This document shows positions 16,763 to 25,820 of a stretch of DNA of 64,000 bases, piece by piece; within the stretch, counting starts at the first letter, position 1, and each line of letters starts with the position of its first letter. The DNA comes from Nocardia amamiensis. Lineage in GTDB: Bacteria; Actinomycetota; Actinomycetes; Mycobacteriales; Mycobacteriaceae. The translations under genes were made by a program, and so were the position numbers. The stretch lies in assembly GCF_015477605.1 (NCBI RefSeq), contig NZ_JADLQX010000001.1, positions 186,001 through 250,000 on the forward strand. The letters are read 5' to 3'. The notes below the pieces were generated by a model. That model was not told the origin of the DNA. It saw nothing but the letters and a program-made list of their open reading frames with translations, and did not search any database.

Positions 16763-19564
16763 GTGACCGACAACCGGATGGCGGCACTGCGCGGCAGGAT
16801 CGCGGGCGAGGTCGACACCTCCGAGCGTCGGCGTGCGGAGTACTCCTCGGACGCGTCGAACTACCGGGTTCGCCCGGCCGCGGTCGTCTTCCCGCGCACC
16901 GACGAGGACGTCGCGGCCACCCTGGGGTTCGCCAGCGACCACGGCCTTCCGGTAACCGCGCGCGGCGGCGGAACATCCGTGGCGGGCAACGCGATCGGCC
17001 CCGGGCTCGTGCTCGATTTCAGCAGGCATATGAACCGGATCGGGGTGATCGATCCGGACGCGCGCGTCGTCACGGTGCAGCCGGGCGTGGTGCTGTCGGA
17101 CCTGCAGCGCGTCGCTCGGCCACACGGGTTGCGCTTCGGACCCGATCCTTCGACGCAGAGTCGCTGCACGCTCGGCGGCATGATCGGCAACAACGCCTGC
17201 GGACCGCGGGCCGTCGCCTGGGGCCGCACCGCCGACACCGTGCGCGAAGTGCGCATCCTGGACGGCACCGGCGCCGAACGAACGCTGGCAGCGGATCTGT
17301 CCGCCGTTCCGGGCCTACCGGAGTTCACCAGGGCGCATCTGGCGGTCCTGCGCACCGATCTGGGGCGCTTCGATCGCCAGGCGTCCGGTTACGGCTTGGA
17401 GCATCTGCTGCCCGAGCGCGGCGCATCGGCCGCGAAGGCGTTCGTCGGCAGCGAGGGCACCTGCGGCCTGCTGCTGGATGCCACGGTCGAGCTGGTCGCG
17501 CTGCCCGCGGCGACCGTGCTCACGGTGCTCGGCTACCCCGACATCGCCACCGCGGCCGATGACGTGGCCGCGGTGATGGCTTGCGCGCCTATCGCGGTCG
17601 AAGGCATCGACGCGCGGCTGGTCGATGTGGTCCGGGCGCACCGTGGTTTCGTCCCGGACCTGCCGCGGGGCGGCGGATGGCTGTTCGTGGAGACCGCCGG
17701 TGCGACGGCGGCCGACGCGGTGGCCGTCGCACAGCGGTTGTGCCGGACGGCGGGCGCGCTCGACAGCAGGATCGTCACCGATCCCGGTATCGCCGCCGCG
17801 CTCTGGCAGATTCGTGCCGACGGCGCGGGACTGGCCGGTCGCACACCGGACGGCCGCCCGGCGTGGCCCGGCTGGGAGGACGCGGCTGTGCCACCCGAGC
17901 GGCTCGGCGCCTACCTGCGCGATTTCGCCGCGCTGACCCGTGACCATGGCGTGGACGGGTTGCTCTACGGGCACATCGGCGACGGCTGCATCCACGTCCG
18001 GCTCGATCTCCCGATCGTCGACGCGCCACGGCGGTTTCGCGCTTTCCTGTTCGACGCGGCGGAGCTGGTCGTCCGTCATGGCGGCTCACTCTCCGGCGAG
18101 CACGGCGACGGCCGGGCGCGCTCGGAGCTGCTCTCGGTGATGTACTCCCCTGCGGCGCTCGACGTCTTCGCCGGATACAAGGCGCTGTTCGACCCCGGCG
18201 ACGTGCTGAATCCCGGTGTGCTCGTCGCACCGCGCCCGGTCGACGCCGATCTGCGACTCGCCGGGCTCCCCCCGGTCCGAACATCGAACGGTTACGCATT
18301 CCCGCGCGACGACGATATCGGCGTGGCGGTTCATCGTTGCGTCGGCGTCGGCAAGTGCCGCGCCGACGGCGGTTTCATGTGCCCGTCCTTTCAGGCCACC
18401 CGGGACGAGAAGGACAGCACGCGTGGCCGGGCGAGGGTCCTGCAGGAAGTGGTGCGCGGCGCGCTGCCCTGGTCATCGGAGGCCGTCGCCGAGTCGCTCG
18501 ATCTCTGCCTGTCGTGCCGGGCGTGCCGGTCGGACTGCCCGGCGGGGGTGGACATGGCCACCTACAAGTCGGAGACGCTGTACCGCCGCTACCGTCGCCG
18601 GCCGCGTCCGATTGATCACTACTCGCTGGGCTGGTTACCCCGGTGGCTGACCGTCGCGACTCGGATGCCGCGCGTGGTCAACGCGTTGGCCGGTCGCGCC
18701 GCGCTGCGTCGTATGGGTTTGCGCGCAGCGGGCATGGACCCGCGGCGTACCGTTCCGCAGTTGGCGGAGCGCACTTTCCGCCGGATCTGGCGTGATCTGG
18801 ACGAGGGCGCCTTGCTCGCCGAGTCGGCCTATGCGCCCGAGGAACCGGGCACCGTGACCGGCCCCGGCGACGTGATGCTGTGGGTCGACACCTTCACCGA
18901 CGCCTTCGATCCGGAGATCGCGCTGGCCGCGGCGCGGCTGCTGACCGCAATGGGCTACCGCGTCCGGATCCCCGAGCGCGGCGTCTGCTGCGGGCTCACC
19001 TGGATCAGCACGGGCCAGCTCGACGGCGCGCGCGCACGGCTGCGCGCCACCGTGGCCGCACTGGCGGAACACGTCGCCGCGGGCGGCCTTGTCATCGGAC
19101 TGGAACCGTCCTGCACCGCGGTCTTGCGTGCCGACCTGCCGGAACTGCTGCCGGATGATCCCCGGTCGGCCGCGATCGCCGCCGCGGTGCGCACCCTCGC
19201 CGAATTTCTCGCCGAGCAGCCGAACTGGCGGCCGCCGGCCCGGACGGGGCAATCGGTGGTGGTCCAGCCGCATTGTCATCAGCATGCGATTCTCGGCTTC
19301 GAGGCCGATCGCCAGCTATTAACCAGCATGGGCGTGCGCATGATGGAAATCACCGGATGCTGCGGTCTCGCCGGAAACTTCGGCATGCAGGCCGGCCATT
19401 ACGACATTTCGGTCGCGGTGGCCGAGAACGGCATGCTGCCCGCGCTGCGCGCCGCCGGCGAGAACGCGGTAATTCTCGCCGACGGCTTCTCCTGTCGTAC
19501 CCAGGCCACTGCCCTGGCCGGACGACGAGGTCGGCATCTCGCGCAATTTCTCTTGGGGCAGTGA
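16763..19564 (+). CDS. FAD-linked dehydrogenase with Fe-S and CCG domains
   Basis: 933 aa, cytoplasmic. Order: FAD_binding_4 domain (about 35-200, with TARGGGTSVAGNA and the Asn/Gly-rich MIGNNACGPRAVAWG), FAD-oxidase C-terminal domain (GEHGDGRARSELL), a two-cluster ferredoxin region with CVGVGKCRADGGFMCPSFQ and CLSCRACRSDCPAG, then two cysteine-rich CCG motifs (CCGLTW and CCGLAGNFG). This is the layout of YdiJ-type enzymes, which oxidise D-2-hydroxy acids. With lhgO in the same window, D-2-hydroxyglutarate is a possible substrate, but D-lactate or glycolate cannot be excluded. The GTG at 16763 is the chosen start; an ATG at 16778 is possible. Confidence 0.87.
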   Translation: MTDNRMAALRGRIAGEVDTSERRRAEYSSDASNYRVRPAAVVFPRTDEDVAATLGFASDHGLPVTARGGGTSVAGNAIGPGLVLDFSRHMNRIGVIDPDARVVTVQPGVVLSDLQRVARPHGLRFGPDPSTQSRCTLGGMIGNNACGPRAVAWGRTADTVREVRILDGTGAERTLAADLSAVPGLPEFTRAHLAVLRTDLGRFDRQASGYGLEHLLPERGASAAKAFVGSEGTCGLLLDATVELVALPAATVLTVLGYPDIATAADDVAAVMACAPIAVEGIDARLVDVVRAHRGFVPDLPRGGGWLFVETAGATAADAVAVAQRLCRTAGALDSRIVTDPGIAAALWQIRADGAGLAGRTPDGRPAWPGWEDAAVPPERLGAYLRDFAALTRDHGVDGLLYGHIGDGCIHVRLDLPIVDAPRRFRAFLFDAAELVVRHGGSLSGEHGDGRARSELLSVMYSPAALDVFAGYKALFDPGDVLNPGVLVAPRPVDADLRLAGLPPVRTSNGYAFPRDDDIGVAVHRCVGVGKCRADGGFMCPSFQATRDEKDSTRGRARVLQEVVRGALPWSSEAVAESLDLCLSCRACRSDCPAGVDMATYKSETLYRRYRRRPRPIDHYSLGWLPRWLTVATRMPRVVNALAGRAALRRMGLRAAGMDPRRTVPQLAERTFRRIWRDLDEGALLAESAYAPEEPGTVTGPGDVMLWVDTFTDAFDPEIALAAARLLTAMGYRVRIPERGVCCGLTWISTGQLDGARARLRATVAALAEHVAAGGLVIGLEPSCTAVLRADLPELLPDDPRSAAIAAAVRTLAEFLAEQPNWRPPARTGQSVVVQPHCHQHAILGFEADRQLLTSMGVRMMEITGCCGLAGNFGMQAGHYDISVAVAENGMLPALRAAGENAVILADGFSCRTQATALAGRRGRHLAQFLLGQ

Positions 19565-19610
19565 GTCTTTCGCGTGCCCGTCGGAGATCGGCGCGGGTGC
19601 GCGCCTCGGC

Positions 19611-19715
19611 TCAGCTGCCGAACGGCAGGGTGCCAGGCGGAATCTGGTAACCCGAGCTTCCCGCGGAAACATTGCCCCAGGCGTTGAGCAACCAGTTGAG
19701 CACGTTGGTGATCAT
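19611..19715 (-). CDS. 34-aa small protein, candidate
   Basis: Reads MITNVLNWLLNAWGNVSAGS and then ends in YQIPPGTLPFGS. A textbook GGAGG lies seven bases before the ATG at 19715. The first 15 residues form an amphipathic or membrane-interacting helix; the tail is Gly/Pro-rich. It is convergent with the dehydrogenase gene and divergent from the glycosylase gene, in an otherwise empty 270-bp gap. No family is recognised. Confidence rests on the ribosome binding site and codon choice. Confidence 0.55.
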   Translation of the reverse strand: MITNVLNWLLNAWGNVSAGSSGYQIPPGTLPFGS

Positions 19716-19834
19716 CGAAACCTCCGTCATGGCGACTGCCAGCTATTTGCCGATCGAAATCAGTATCGCCCGGCTATCGGCGGCGTTACACGGAGGCGGA
19801 CACCGGCGCGCGCACCGCACCGGGGCAGAATGAT

Positions 19835-20770
19835 GTGGTGCGCATTGCGATGGCCGAGCCGGGAGCGTGCCGGACCGTGACCGCGGATCGGCCGATCGAT
19901 CTGGCGAGCACCCTTCCTCCACTCGGCCGCGGCGGCGGCGACCCATGTCACCGGATGACGGGTGACGGCGCGCACTGGCACGCCTCCCGCCTGCCGACCG
20001 GGCCGGTCACCTACCGATTGACCCAGTCAGGTCCGTGCGCGGTGCAGGCCCGCGCCTGGGGACCCGGCGCGGCGGAGTTCCTGGACGGTCTCGAGCACAT
20101 GCTGTGCTTGGACGAAGACGTCTCGGCGTTCGTCCCGGATCACCCGAAGCTCGTCGACGCGCACCGTCGTTTCCCTGGGTTGCGCATGCTGCGTACGGGT
20201 TTGGTGTTCGAGGCATTGGTGCCCGCGGTGCTGGAACAGAAAGTGCACAGCATCTCAGCGCGTGCGTCGTGGCGAAAACTCGTGCGGCAGTTCGGCGAAC
20301 CCGCACCCGGCCCCGCGCCCGAGGGAATGCGGCTGCCACCGGACGCCGATACTTGGCGGCGGATTCCGTCCTGGACCTACCACCGGGCGAACGTCGGCCC
20401 GCAGCGGGCGCAGACCATCGTGCGCGCGGCCAGGGTGGCCGACTCGCTCGAGCGCGCGGCGCGAGTCGATCCGGCCGAGGCGGCGCGCATGCTGCGCAGT
20501 GTTCCCGGCATCGGGGTGTGGACCGCCGCCGAGATCGCGCAGCGGGCTTTCGGCGACGCTGACGCGCTGTCGGTCGGCGACTACAACCTGGCCGCCACGG
20601 TCGGTTGGACCCTGCTCGGCCGCCCGATCGACGACGATGCGATGGTGGAATACCTGGAGCCACTACGCCCGCACCGTTATCGGGCGATCCGCCTGCTGGA
20701 AATCAGCGGCCACTTTCACAAACCGAAGTTCGGTCCCCGCACTCCCCTCACCGACCACACCTGGCACTGA
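19835..20770 (+). CDS. DNA-3-methyladenine glycosylase, AlkA-like
   Basis: 311 aa HhH-GPD protein. The helix-hairpin-helix reads RSVPGIGVWTAAEIAQRAFG and the catalytic Asp follows in ALSVGDYNLAA. The Lys of bifunctional glycosylases is absent, so it should be monofunctional and excise alkylated bases. The N-terminal third is an AlkA-like beta domain. The GTG start at 19835 has GGGGCAG upstream; ATG at 19850 is possible. It stands alone between small genes. Confidence 0.85.
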   Translation: MVRIAMAEPGACRTVTADRPIDLASTLPPLGRGGGDPCHRMTGDGAHWHASRLPTGPVTYRLTQSGPCAVQARAWGPGAAEFLDGLEHMLCLDEDVSAFVPDHPKLVDAHRRFPGLRMLRTGLVFEALVPAVLEQKVHSISARASWRKLVRQFGEPAPGPAPEGMRLPPDADTWRRIPSWTYHRANVGPQRAQTIVRAARVADSLERAARVDPAEAARMLRSVPGIGVWTAAEIAQRAFGDADALSVGDYNLAATVGWTLLGRPIDDDAMVEYLEPLRPHRYRAIRLLEISGHFHKPKFGPRTPLTDHTWH

Positions 20771-20983
20771 GCCAGGTCTTTCGTATATCGGCGTTCTTCA
20801 TTTTCCCCAGTTTTGCCTATTCTTTATCGGTTTCTCCCACGCTGGACAACGGACACTTGAGTGACCCGCGCCACGTTGAAACCGCCACCGTATTACCCGC
20901 ACCGGCGCATCGCTCGGAGCCGTCGTAAGGGTTCGGTATGGCTGGCGCACATTGTCGAACCACACAGCAGCAGGGGGTTGTCA

Positions 20984-21454
20984 GTGGATCAGATGCCACT
21001 CGGGGACACACCGCGGTCCAGATGCCAGTTCTATCGGCGGGAATGTGATCTGCCCGCCGTCGTCGACCCTCCCGAACTCGGCCGGATCGTGATGCGCGCC
21101 GGATCGGTATGGGCGTTGACGATGCCGAGCAGCTTGGGTCAAGCGGTCAAGGCGCATATGCAGAGCATGAGCGTCCCACTCGGTCCCATCCTCGCGCATC
21201 CGCGCTCGAACCGGTGGACGTTCCTGATCACGCCGGACCTGCCCGAAAGCGATGCACGGCTGTTCGCCGAGCTGTTCCGGCTGGATGTGTCGGTCGCCCG
21301 TACCGGATCGACCATCGCGTTGCCGTCACCGACGGCGGCGGTGGGCTCGATCCGCCGCTGGATCGTCCCGCCGCGCAACCATTTTCGCCCGTCCGGTCAG
21401 GTGGTGGTCGCGGCCATCCGCGCTTGGGCCGACCCGGCGCGGCACCGCCGGTGA
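20984..21454 (+). CDS. Conserved hypothetical protein
   Basis: 156 aa. I do not recognise a named family. It contains LGDTPRSRCQFYRRECDLPA near the start, a central alpha/beta region with WALTMPSSLGQAVKAHMQ and ILAHPRSNRWTFLITPDLP, and a basic Pro-rich end, RRWIVPPRNHFRPSG. The GTG at 20984 follows a GGGGG six bases upstream; the frame is open further back to 20861 but without a ribosome binding site. It precedes an orphan DUF397 gene by 142 bp. Proteins of this look occur beside XRE/DUF397 genes in Nocardia, by my recollection only. Confidence 0.65.
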   Translation: MDQMPLGDTPRSRCQFYRRECDLPAVVDPPELGRIVMRAGSVWALTMPSSLGQAVKAHMQSMSVPLGPILAHPRSNRWTFLITPDLPESDARLFAELFRLDVSVARTGSTIALPSPTAAVGSIRRWIVPPRNHFRPSGQVVVAAIRAWADPARHRR

Positions 21455-21596
21455 AGGCACTCGCCGGGTGCGCGGTCGGGGATCGCTTCGCGGTTGTGTC
21501 ATCGTGCCCGGCGATCTGCTCGGTTGTACACCGGACAGTGCCGGTGGCGGCGGTACGATCTCGCACGGCGGCACAGACGGCGAGCGAGGGGACATC

Positions 21597-21821
21597 ATGA
21601 GCATTCAAGGCAACGCGAACATCGACCTGACCGGCGCTGTATGGCGGAAGGCCGGGGAAGGTTCGGGCAACGACAGCGTAGAGGTTGCTCTGCTCGCGGA
21701 TGGGCATGTGGGTTTACGCAACGGGAAGGAGCCCGACGGGCCGGTGCTGGTTTTCACGCCGGGGGAATGGGCCGCCTTCACCGCTGGTGTGCACGACGGT
21801 GAGTTCGATCGCCCGAAGTAA
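21597..21821 (+). CDS. DUF397 domain protein, orphan
   Basis: 74 aa. Matches the DUF397 pattern: WRKAGEGSGNDSVEVALLAD, then VGLRNGKEPDGPVLVFTPGEW and AAFTAGVHDGEFD. The Cys normally found before VEVA is Asp-Ser here. GAGGGG lies six bases upstream. DUF397 genes usually follow an XRE-DUF5753 regulator as its small partner; none is adjacent here, so it is an orphan copy. Its tail resembles that of the DUF397 protein at 48360. Confidence 0.8.
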   Translation: MSIQGNANIDLTGAVWRKAGEGSGNDSVEVALLADGHVGLRNGKEPDGPVLVFTPGEWAAFTAGVHDGEFDRPK

Positions 21822-21830
21822 TAACGGCGC

Positions 21831-21861
21831 GGCCCGGCGGCGACCGAAGAGCTGCCGGGCC
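21831..21861 (+). terminator. Hairpin after DUF397 gene
   Basis: GGCCCGGC (21831-21838) and GCCGGGCC (21854-21861) are perfect complements around a 15-nt loop, 10 bp after the DUF397 stop. Confidence 0.6.
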
Positions 21862-21995
21862 AGGGGCCGGGTCTCCTGAAAAACCCTGGTTATGCCGCAT
21901 GATGTGATCGAATCTGCGCTTAAAGATCACGGAATGACACAGATTCGACAACGAAACCACGTTTGTCCGGGTTGATTCCGGGTAGCCCTAAGTTC

Positions 21996-22193
21996 GTGGA
22001 CCGTGGGCTCAAGAGTTCCCATCCCCGGTACAAGAAATTGCGGCCGGGCGATTGGGTGGAATGGCTGATCGTCGCGTTGCTGTTCGCGGTGTCGGCGGTC
22101 GGTGTTTTCATCCTCACCAGCTCGGTCCTGACGGCGTTGCTCGTCGGTGTGCTGGTCTGGATTGTGGCCCTCGGTGTAGTGGCAATGCTGTAG
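21996..22193 (+). CDS. Small two-helix membrane protein
   Basis: 65 aa from a GTG at 21996; the frame also has a TTG at 21963. A basic, hydrophilic N-terminus (GLKSSHPRYKKLRPGDW) precedes two hydrophobic segments, WLIVALLFAVSAVGVFIL and VLTALLVGVLVWIVALGVV, joined by a short turn. It is convergent with sdhB. No family is recognised, and the start is uncertain because no strong ribosome binding site is visible. Confidence 0.6.
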   Translation: MDRGLKSSHPRYKKLRPGDWVEWLIVALLFAVSAVGVFILTSSVLTALLVGVLVWIVALGVVAML

Positions 22194-22201
22194 GGTGCGC
22201 C

Positions 22202-22227
22202 GACCGGCCGGGGTGACCCGGCCGGTC
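22202..22227. terminator. Bidirectional terminator
   Basis: A perfect 11-bp stem, GACCGGCCGGG (22202-22212) and its complement (22217-22227), with a GTGA loop, lies between the stops of the small membrane gene and sdhB. Confidence 0.8.
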
Positions 22228-22239
22228 GTCCGTGGCGTA

Positions 22240-22986
22240 TCAGCGACGAAACAGCTTGTTGCCCAACCAGACCAGCGGATCGTATTTCCGGTCGGCAACC
22301 CGTTCCTTCAGCGGGATCAACGCGTTGTCGGTGATCTTGATGTGCTCAGGGCAGACCTCAGTGCAGCACTTGGTGATGTTGCACAAGCCGAGCCCCTGCT
22401 CGTCCTGCGCCAAGCCATTGCGGTCGGCGACATCCAGCGGATGCATCTCCAACTCGGCGATCCGCATCAGGAAACGCGGCCCCGCGAACGATGTCTTGTT
22501 CTCCTCGTGGTCGCGCACCACGTGACAGGTGTTCTGGCACAGGAAGCACTCGATGCACTTGCGGAACTCCTGCGAACGTTCCACGTCGACCTGCTGCATC
22601 CGGTAATCGCCCGGCTTCAGGTCCGCGGGCGGGGTGAACGAGGGGATTTCCCTGGCCTTCTCGTAGTTGAAGGACACATCGGTCACCAAGTCCTTGATCA
22701 CGGGGAACGTGCGCATCGGCGTCACCGTGATCACCTCGTTCTCGGCGAAGGTGGACATCCGCGTCATACACAGCAGACGCGGACGCCCGTTCACCTCCGC
22801 CGAACAGGAACCACACTTGCCTGCCTTGCAGTTCCAGCGCACGGCCAGGTCGGGTGCCTGCGTCGCCTGCAACCGGTGGATGATGTCGAGCACCACCTCG
22901 CCCTCGTTCACCACCACGGTGTAGTCGTGCAGTTCTCCACCCTCGAGATCGCCGCGCCATACGCGGAATTTGGCGTCGTAACCCAT
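22240..22986 (-). CDS. sdhB: Succinate dehydrogenase iron-sulfur subunit
   Basis: 248 aa. Transfers electrons from FAD to quinone through three clusters. The [2Fe-2S] ligands are in CKAGKCGSCSAEVNGRPRLLC. The second ferredoxin part has CIECFLCQNTC and CCTEVCPEHIK. It is last in the sdhC-sdhA-sdhB operon, 2 bp after sdhA. Subunit order and sequence style match mycobacterial Sdh1 (Rv0249c-Rv0247c) rather than the four-subunit Sdh2. Confidence 0.95.
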   Translation of the reverse strand: MGYDAKFRVWRGDLEGGELHDYTVVVNEGEVVLDIIHRLQATQAPDLAVRWNCKAGKCGSCSAEVNGRPRLLCMTRMSTFAENEVITVTPMRTFPVIKDLVTDVSFNYEKAREIPSFTPPADLKPGDYRMQQVDVERSQEFRKCIECFLCQNTCHVVRDHEENKTSFAGPRFLMRIAELEMHPLDVADRNGLAQDEQGLGLCNITKCCTEVCPEHIKITDNALIPLKERVADRKYDPLVWLGNKLFRR

Positions 22987-22988
22987 CG

Positions 22989-24929
22989 TTACGCCTCTCG
23001 CTCCGTCGAATTCCCGGCAGCGGCCGGGTGCCCGGCGAGTTCCGCCGGGGTGTAGTACTTCTCGAGCTCGCCGAGATCGAACAGGGCGAGCAGATCCGGA
23101 CGCATCGGAACCTGGTCCTTACGCGTCACTGTGACGCCGGGAATCGCGTCGCCTGCCGTGCTGGGATCCATCGCGCAGACCAAGAGTCTGTTGCGCCAGT
23201 CCGGATCCATCGACGGGTGGTCGTCCCGGGTGTGGCCGCCGCGGCTCTCGGTGCGCAGCAGCGCGGCCTGTGCCACGCATTCGCTGACCAGCAGCATGTT
23301 CTGCAGATCCAGCGCGAGATGCCAGCCCGGATTGAACTGGCGGTGCCCCTCCACGGTCACGTGCCGGAATCGGTCGCGCAGCTCGGCGAGTTTCCCGATC
23401 GCTTCCCGCACCTCGTGTTCCTTGCGGATGATGCCGACCAGGTCGTTCATCGACTGCTGCAGGTCGGTGTGCAAGGTGTAGGGGTTCTCGCCGTTGCCGT
23501 CCGTGGCGGGATCGAAGGGCGCCAAGGCGGCCTTCGCGGCCTTCGAGACGTCGTTCTCGGAGACCGACGGCCGGTCGGCGAGGCCCTCCACGTAAGAGGC
23601 GGCCCCGAGTCCGGCCCGGCGGCCGAATACCAGCAGGTCCGACAGTGAGTTCCCGCCGAGCCGATTCGACCCGTGCATTCCGCCGGAACACTCGCCCGCG
23701 GCGAACAGGCCGGGCACCGTGGCCGCGCCGGTGTCCGGGTCGACCTCGACTCCGCCCATCACGTAGTGACAGGTCGGCCCGACCTCCATCGGCTCCTTGG
23801 TGATGTCGACGTCCGCGAGCTCTTTGAACTGGTGGTGCATCGACGGCAGCCGCCGCACGATCTCCTCGGCGGGCATCCGGGACGCGATATCGAGGTAGAC
23901 GCCGCCGTGTTCGGTGCCGCGGCCCGCCTTGACCTCCTCGTTGATCGCGCGTGCGACCTCGTCACGCGGCAGCAGGTCCGGGGTGCGGCGCGCGGAATCG
24001 TTGTCGCGCAACCACTGATCGGCCTCCTCCTCGGTCTCGGCGTACTGTCCCTTGAAGACCGGCGGAATGTAGTCGAACATGAACCGCTTGCCCTCGGTGT
24101 TCTTCAGTACCCCGCCGTCACCGCGCACGCCCTCGGTCACCAGGATGCCCTTCACGCTGGGTGGCCAGACCATGCCGGTCGGGTGGAATTGCAGGAACTC
24201 CATGTTGATCAGCGTGGCGCCGGCCCGCAGCGCGAGCGCGTGCCCGTCGCCGGTGTACTCCCAAGAGTTCGAGGTCACCTTGTACGACTTGCCGATCCCG
24301 CCGGTCGCCAGCACCACCGCCGGGGTCTCGAACAAGATGAAGCGGCCGGATTCGCGCCAGTAGCCGAACGCGCCGGAGATCCGGTCGCCGTCCTTGAGCA
24401 ATTCGGTGATGGTGCACTCGGCGAACACCTTGATCCGTGACTCGTAGTCGCCGGTCGCCGCGAAATCCTCCTGCTGCAGCGCGACGATCTTCTGCTGCAT
24501 GGTGCGGATGATCTCGAGGCCGGTCCGGTCGCCGACGTGGGCGAGCCGGGGGTAGGTGTGGCCGCCGAAATTGCGCTGGCTGATCCGGCCGTCGGCAGTC
24601 CGATCGAACAGGGCCCCATAGGATTCCAGTTCCCACACCCGCTCGGGTGCCTCCTGGGCGTGCAGTTCGGCCATGCGCCAGTTGTTCAGGAACTTGCCGC
24701 CCCGCATCGTGTCCTTGAAATGGACCTGCCAGTTGTCTTTCTCGTTGGCGTTGCCCATCGAGGCGGCGCAGCCGCCCTCGGCCATCACGGTGTGCGCCTT
24801 ACCGAACAGCGACTTGCACACCACCGCGACAGACAGCCCGTGCTCCCTGGCCTCGATCACCGCACGCAGTCCGGCGCCGCCCGCTCCGATCACGACGACG
24901 TCGTAGTTGTGCCGTTCTACTTCTGCCAT
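22989..24929 (-). CDS. sdhA: Succinate dehydrogenase flavoprotein subunit
   Basis: 646 aa, normal length. It oxidises succinate to fumarate at covalent FAD. The N-terminal VVVIGAGGAGLRAVIEAREHG is the dinucleotide fold; the His in KAHTVMAEGGCAASMG is the expected flavin attachment site; FLQFHPTGMVWPPS and RLGGNSLSDLLVFG are active-site and FAD motifs. It lies 24 bp after sdhC and 2 bp before sdhB, so one transcript. It belongs to the Sdh1-type (class with larger flavoprotein). Confidence 0.96.
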   Translation of the reverse strand: MAEVERHNYDVVVIGAGGAGLRAVIEAREHGLSVAVVCKSLFGKAHTVMAEGGCAASMGNANEKDNWQVHFKDTMRGGKFLNNWRMAELHAQEAPERVWELESYGALFDRTADGRISQRNFGGHTYPRLAHVGDRTGLEIIRTMQQKIVALQQEDFAATGDYESRIKVFAECTITELLKDGDRISGAFGYWRESGRFILFETPAVVLATGGIGKSYKVTSNSWEYTGDGHALALRAGATLINMEFLQFHPTGMVWPPSVKGILVTEGVRGDGGVLKNTEGKRFMFDYIPPVFKGQYAETEEEADQWLRDNDSARRTPDLLPRDEVARAINEEVKAGRGTEHGGVYLDIASRMPAEEIVRRLPSMHHQFKELADVDITKEPMEVGPTCHYVMGGVEVDPDTGAATVPGLFAAGECSGGMHGSNRLGGNSLSDLLVFGRRAGLGAASYVEGLADRPSVSENDVSKAAKAALAPFDPATDGNGENPYTLHTDLQQSMNDLVGIIRKEHEVREAIGKLAELRDRFRHVTVEGHRQFNPGWHLALDLQNMLLVSECVAQAALLRTESRGGHTRDDHPSMDPDWRNRLLVCAMDPSTAGDAIPGVTVTRKDQVPMRPDLLALFDLGELEKYYTPAELAGHPAAAGNSTEREA

Positions 24930-24953
24930 GCAGAGAACTCCTCAGTGAGGCGG

Positions 24954-25820
24954 TCAGTCGATGAACCGCAGGTCCGAAATCGTGTTGCTGGCAACCAACA
25001 TGACGTAGAAGTCGGTCAGCACGAGCGTGCCGAGGGTGGTCCAGGCCAGCGCCATGTGCCGGGTGTTGAGCTTGGAGACCTGGGTCCAGAACCAGTAGCG
25101 CACCGGGTGCGCGGAGAAGTGTTTGAGCCGTCCGCCCGCGATGTGCCTGCACGAGTGGCACGAGAGGGTGTAGGCCCAGAGCAAGATCACGTTGCCCAGC
25201 AGCACGATATTGCCGAGACCGAAACCGAAACCGCCGGTCTTGCCGTGGAACGCGGCGATGGCGTCGTAGGTGTTGATCACCGAGACAATCAGGGCCACAT
25301 AGAAGAAGTAGCGGTGCGCGTTCTGGATGATCAGTGGCATCCGGGTCTCGCCGGTGTACTTGCCGTGCGGCTCGGCCACGGCGCAGGCGGGCGGGGAGAA
25401 CCACACCGAGCGGTAGTAGGCCTTGCGGTAGTAGTAGCAGGTCAGCCGGAAGCCGAGCAGGAAAGGCAGTGCCACGAACCCGAGTGGCAGGATCGCGGGC
25501 AGCTCGCCGAAGGGGGTGCCGAAATGGCTCGAACCCTCGACACACGAGGTGCTCAGGCACGGCGAGTAGAACGGGGTCAGATAGTGGTAGTCCGGAACCC
25601 AATATGCCGTGCGCACATACGATCTGATCGTCGCGTAGATGACGAATCCGGCCAGTCCGAGCACCGTGAACAGTGGCGGGATCCACCATCGGTCGGTGCG
25701 TAGCGTGCGTTCGGAGATCCTGGCTCTTGTTCTGCTGAAGACGCCGGTGCCCGTGTCCGGGGCGGCGGTGGGTGCGGCACTCACTGGGATGCCTCGCTGA
25801 TCTTGTGTGCGGGTGGCCAT
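24954..25820 (-). CDS. sdhC: Succinate dehydrogenase membrane anchor (Sdh1 type)
   Basis: 288 aa single-chain anchor with about five hydrophobic segments, including IPPLFTVLGLAGFVIYATI, LPLGFVALPFLLGFRLTCYY and FGLGNIVLLGNVILLWAYTL. The conserved HSCRHIAGGRL suggests His ligands near the membrane surface. It matches the Rv0249c type. The start at 25820 has a perfect GGAGGT; the longer in-frame ATG at 25895 lies outside family length. First gene of the operon. A CRP-like sequence lies 20 bp upstream of the start codon. Confidence 0.9.
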   Translation of the reverse strand: MATRTQDQRGIPVSAAPTAAPDTGTGVFSRTRARISERTLRTDRWWIPPLFTVLGLAGFVIYATIRSYVRTAYWVPDYHYLTPFYSPCLSTSCVEGSSHFGTPFGELPAILPLGFVALPFLLGFRLTCYYYRKAYYRSVWFSPPACAVAEPHGKYTGETRMPLIIQNAHRYFFYVALIVSVINTYDAIAAFHGKTGGFGFGLGNIVLLGNVILLWAYTLSCHSCRHIAGGRLKHFSAHPVRYWFWTQVSKLNTRHMALAWTTLGTLVLTDFYVMLVASNTISDLRFID

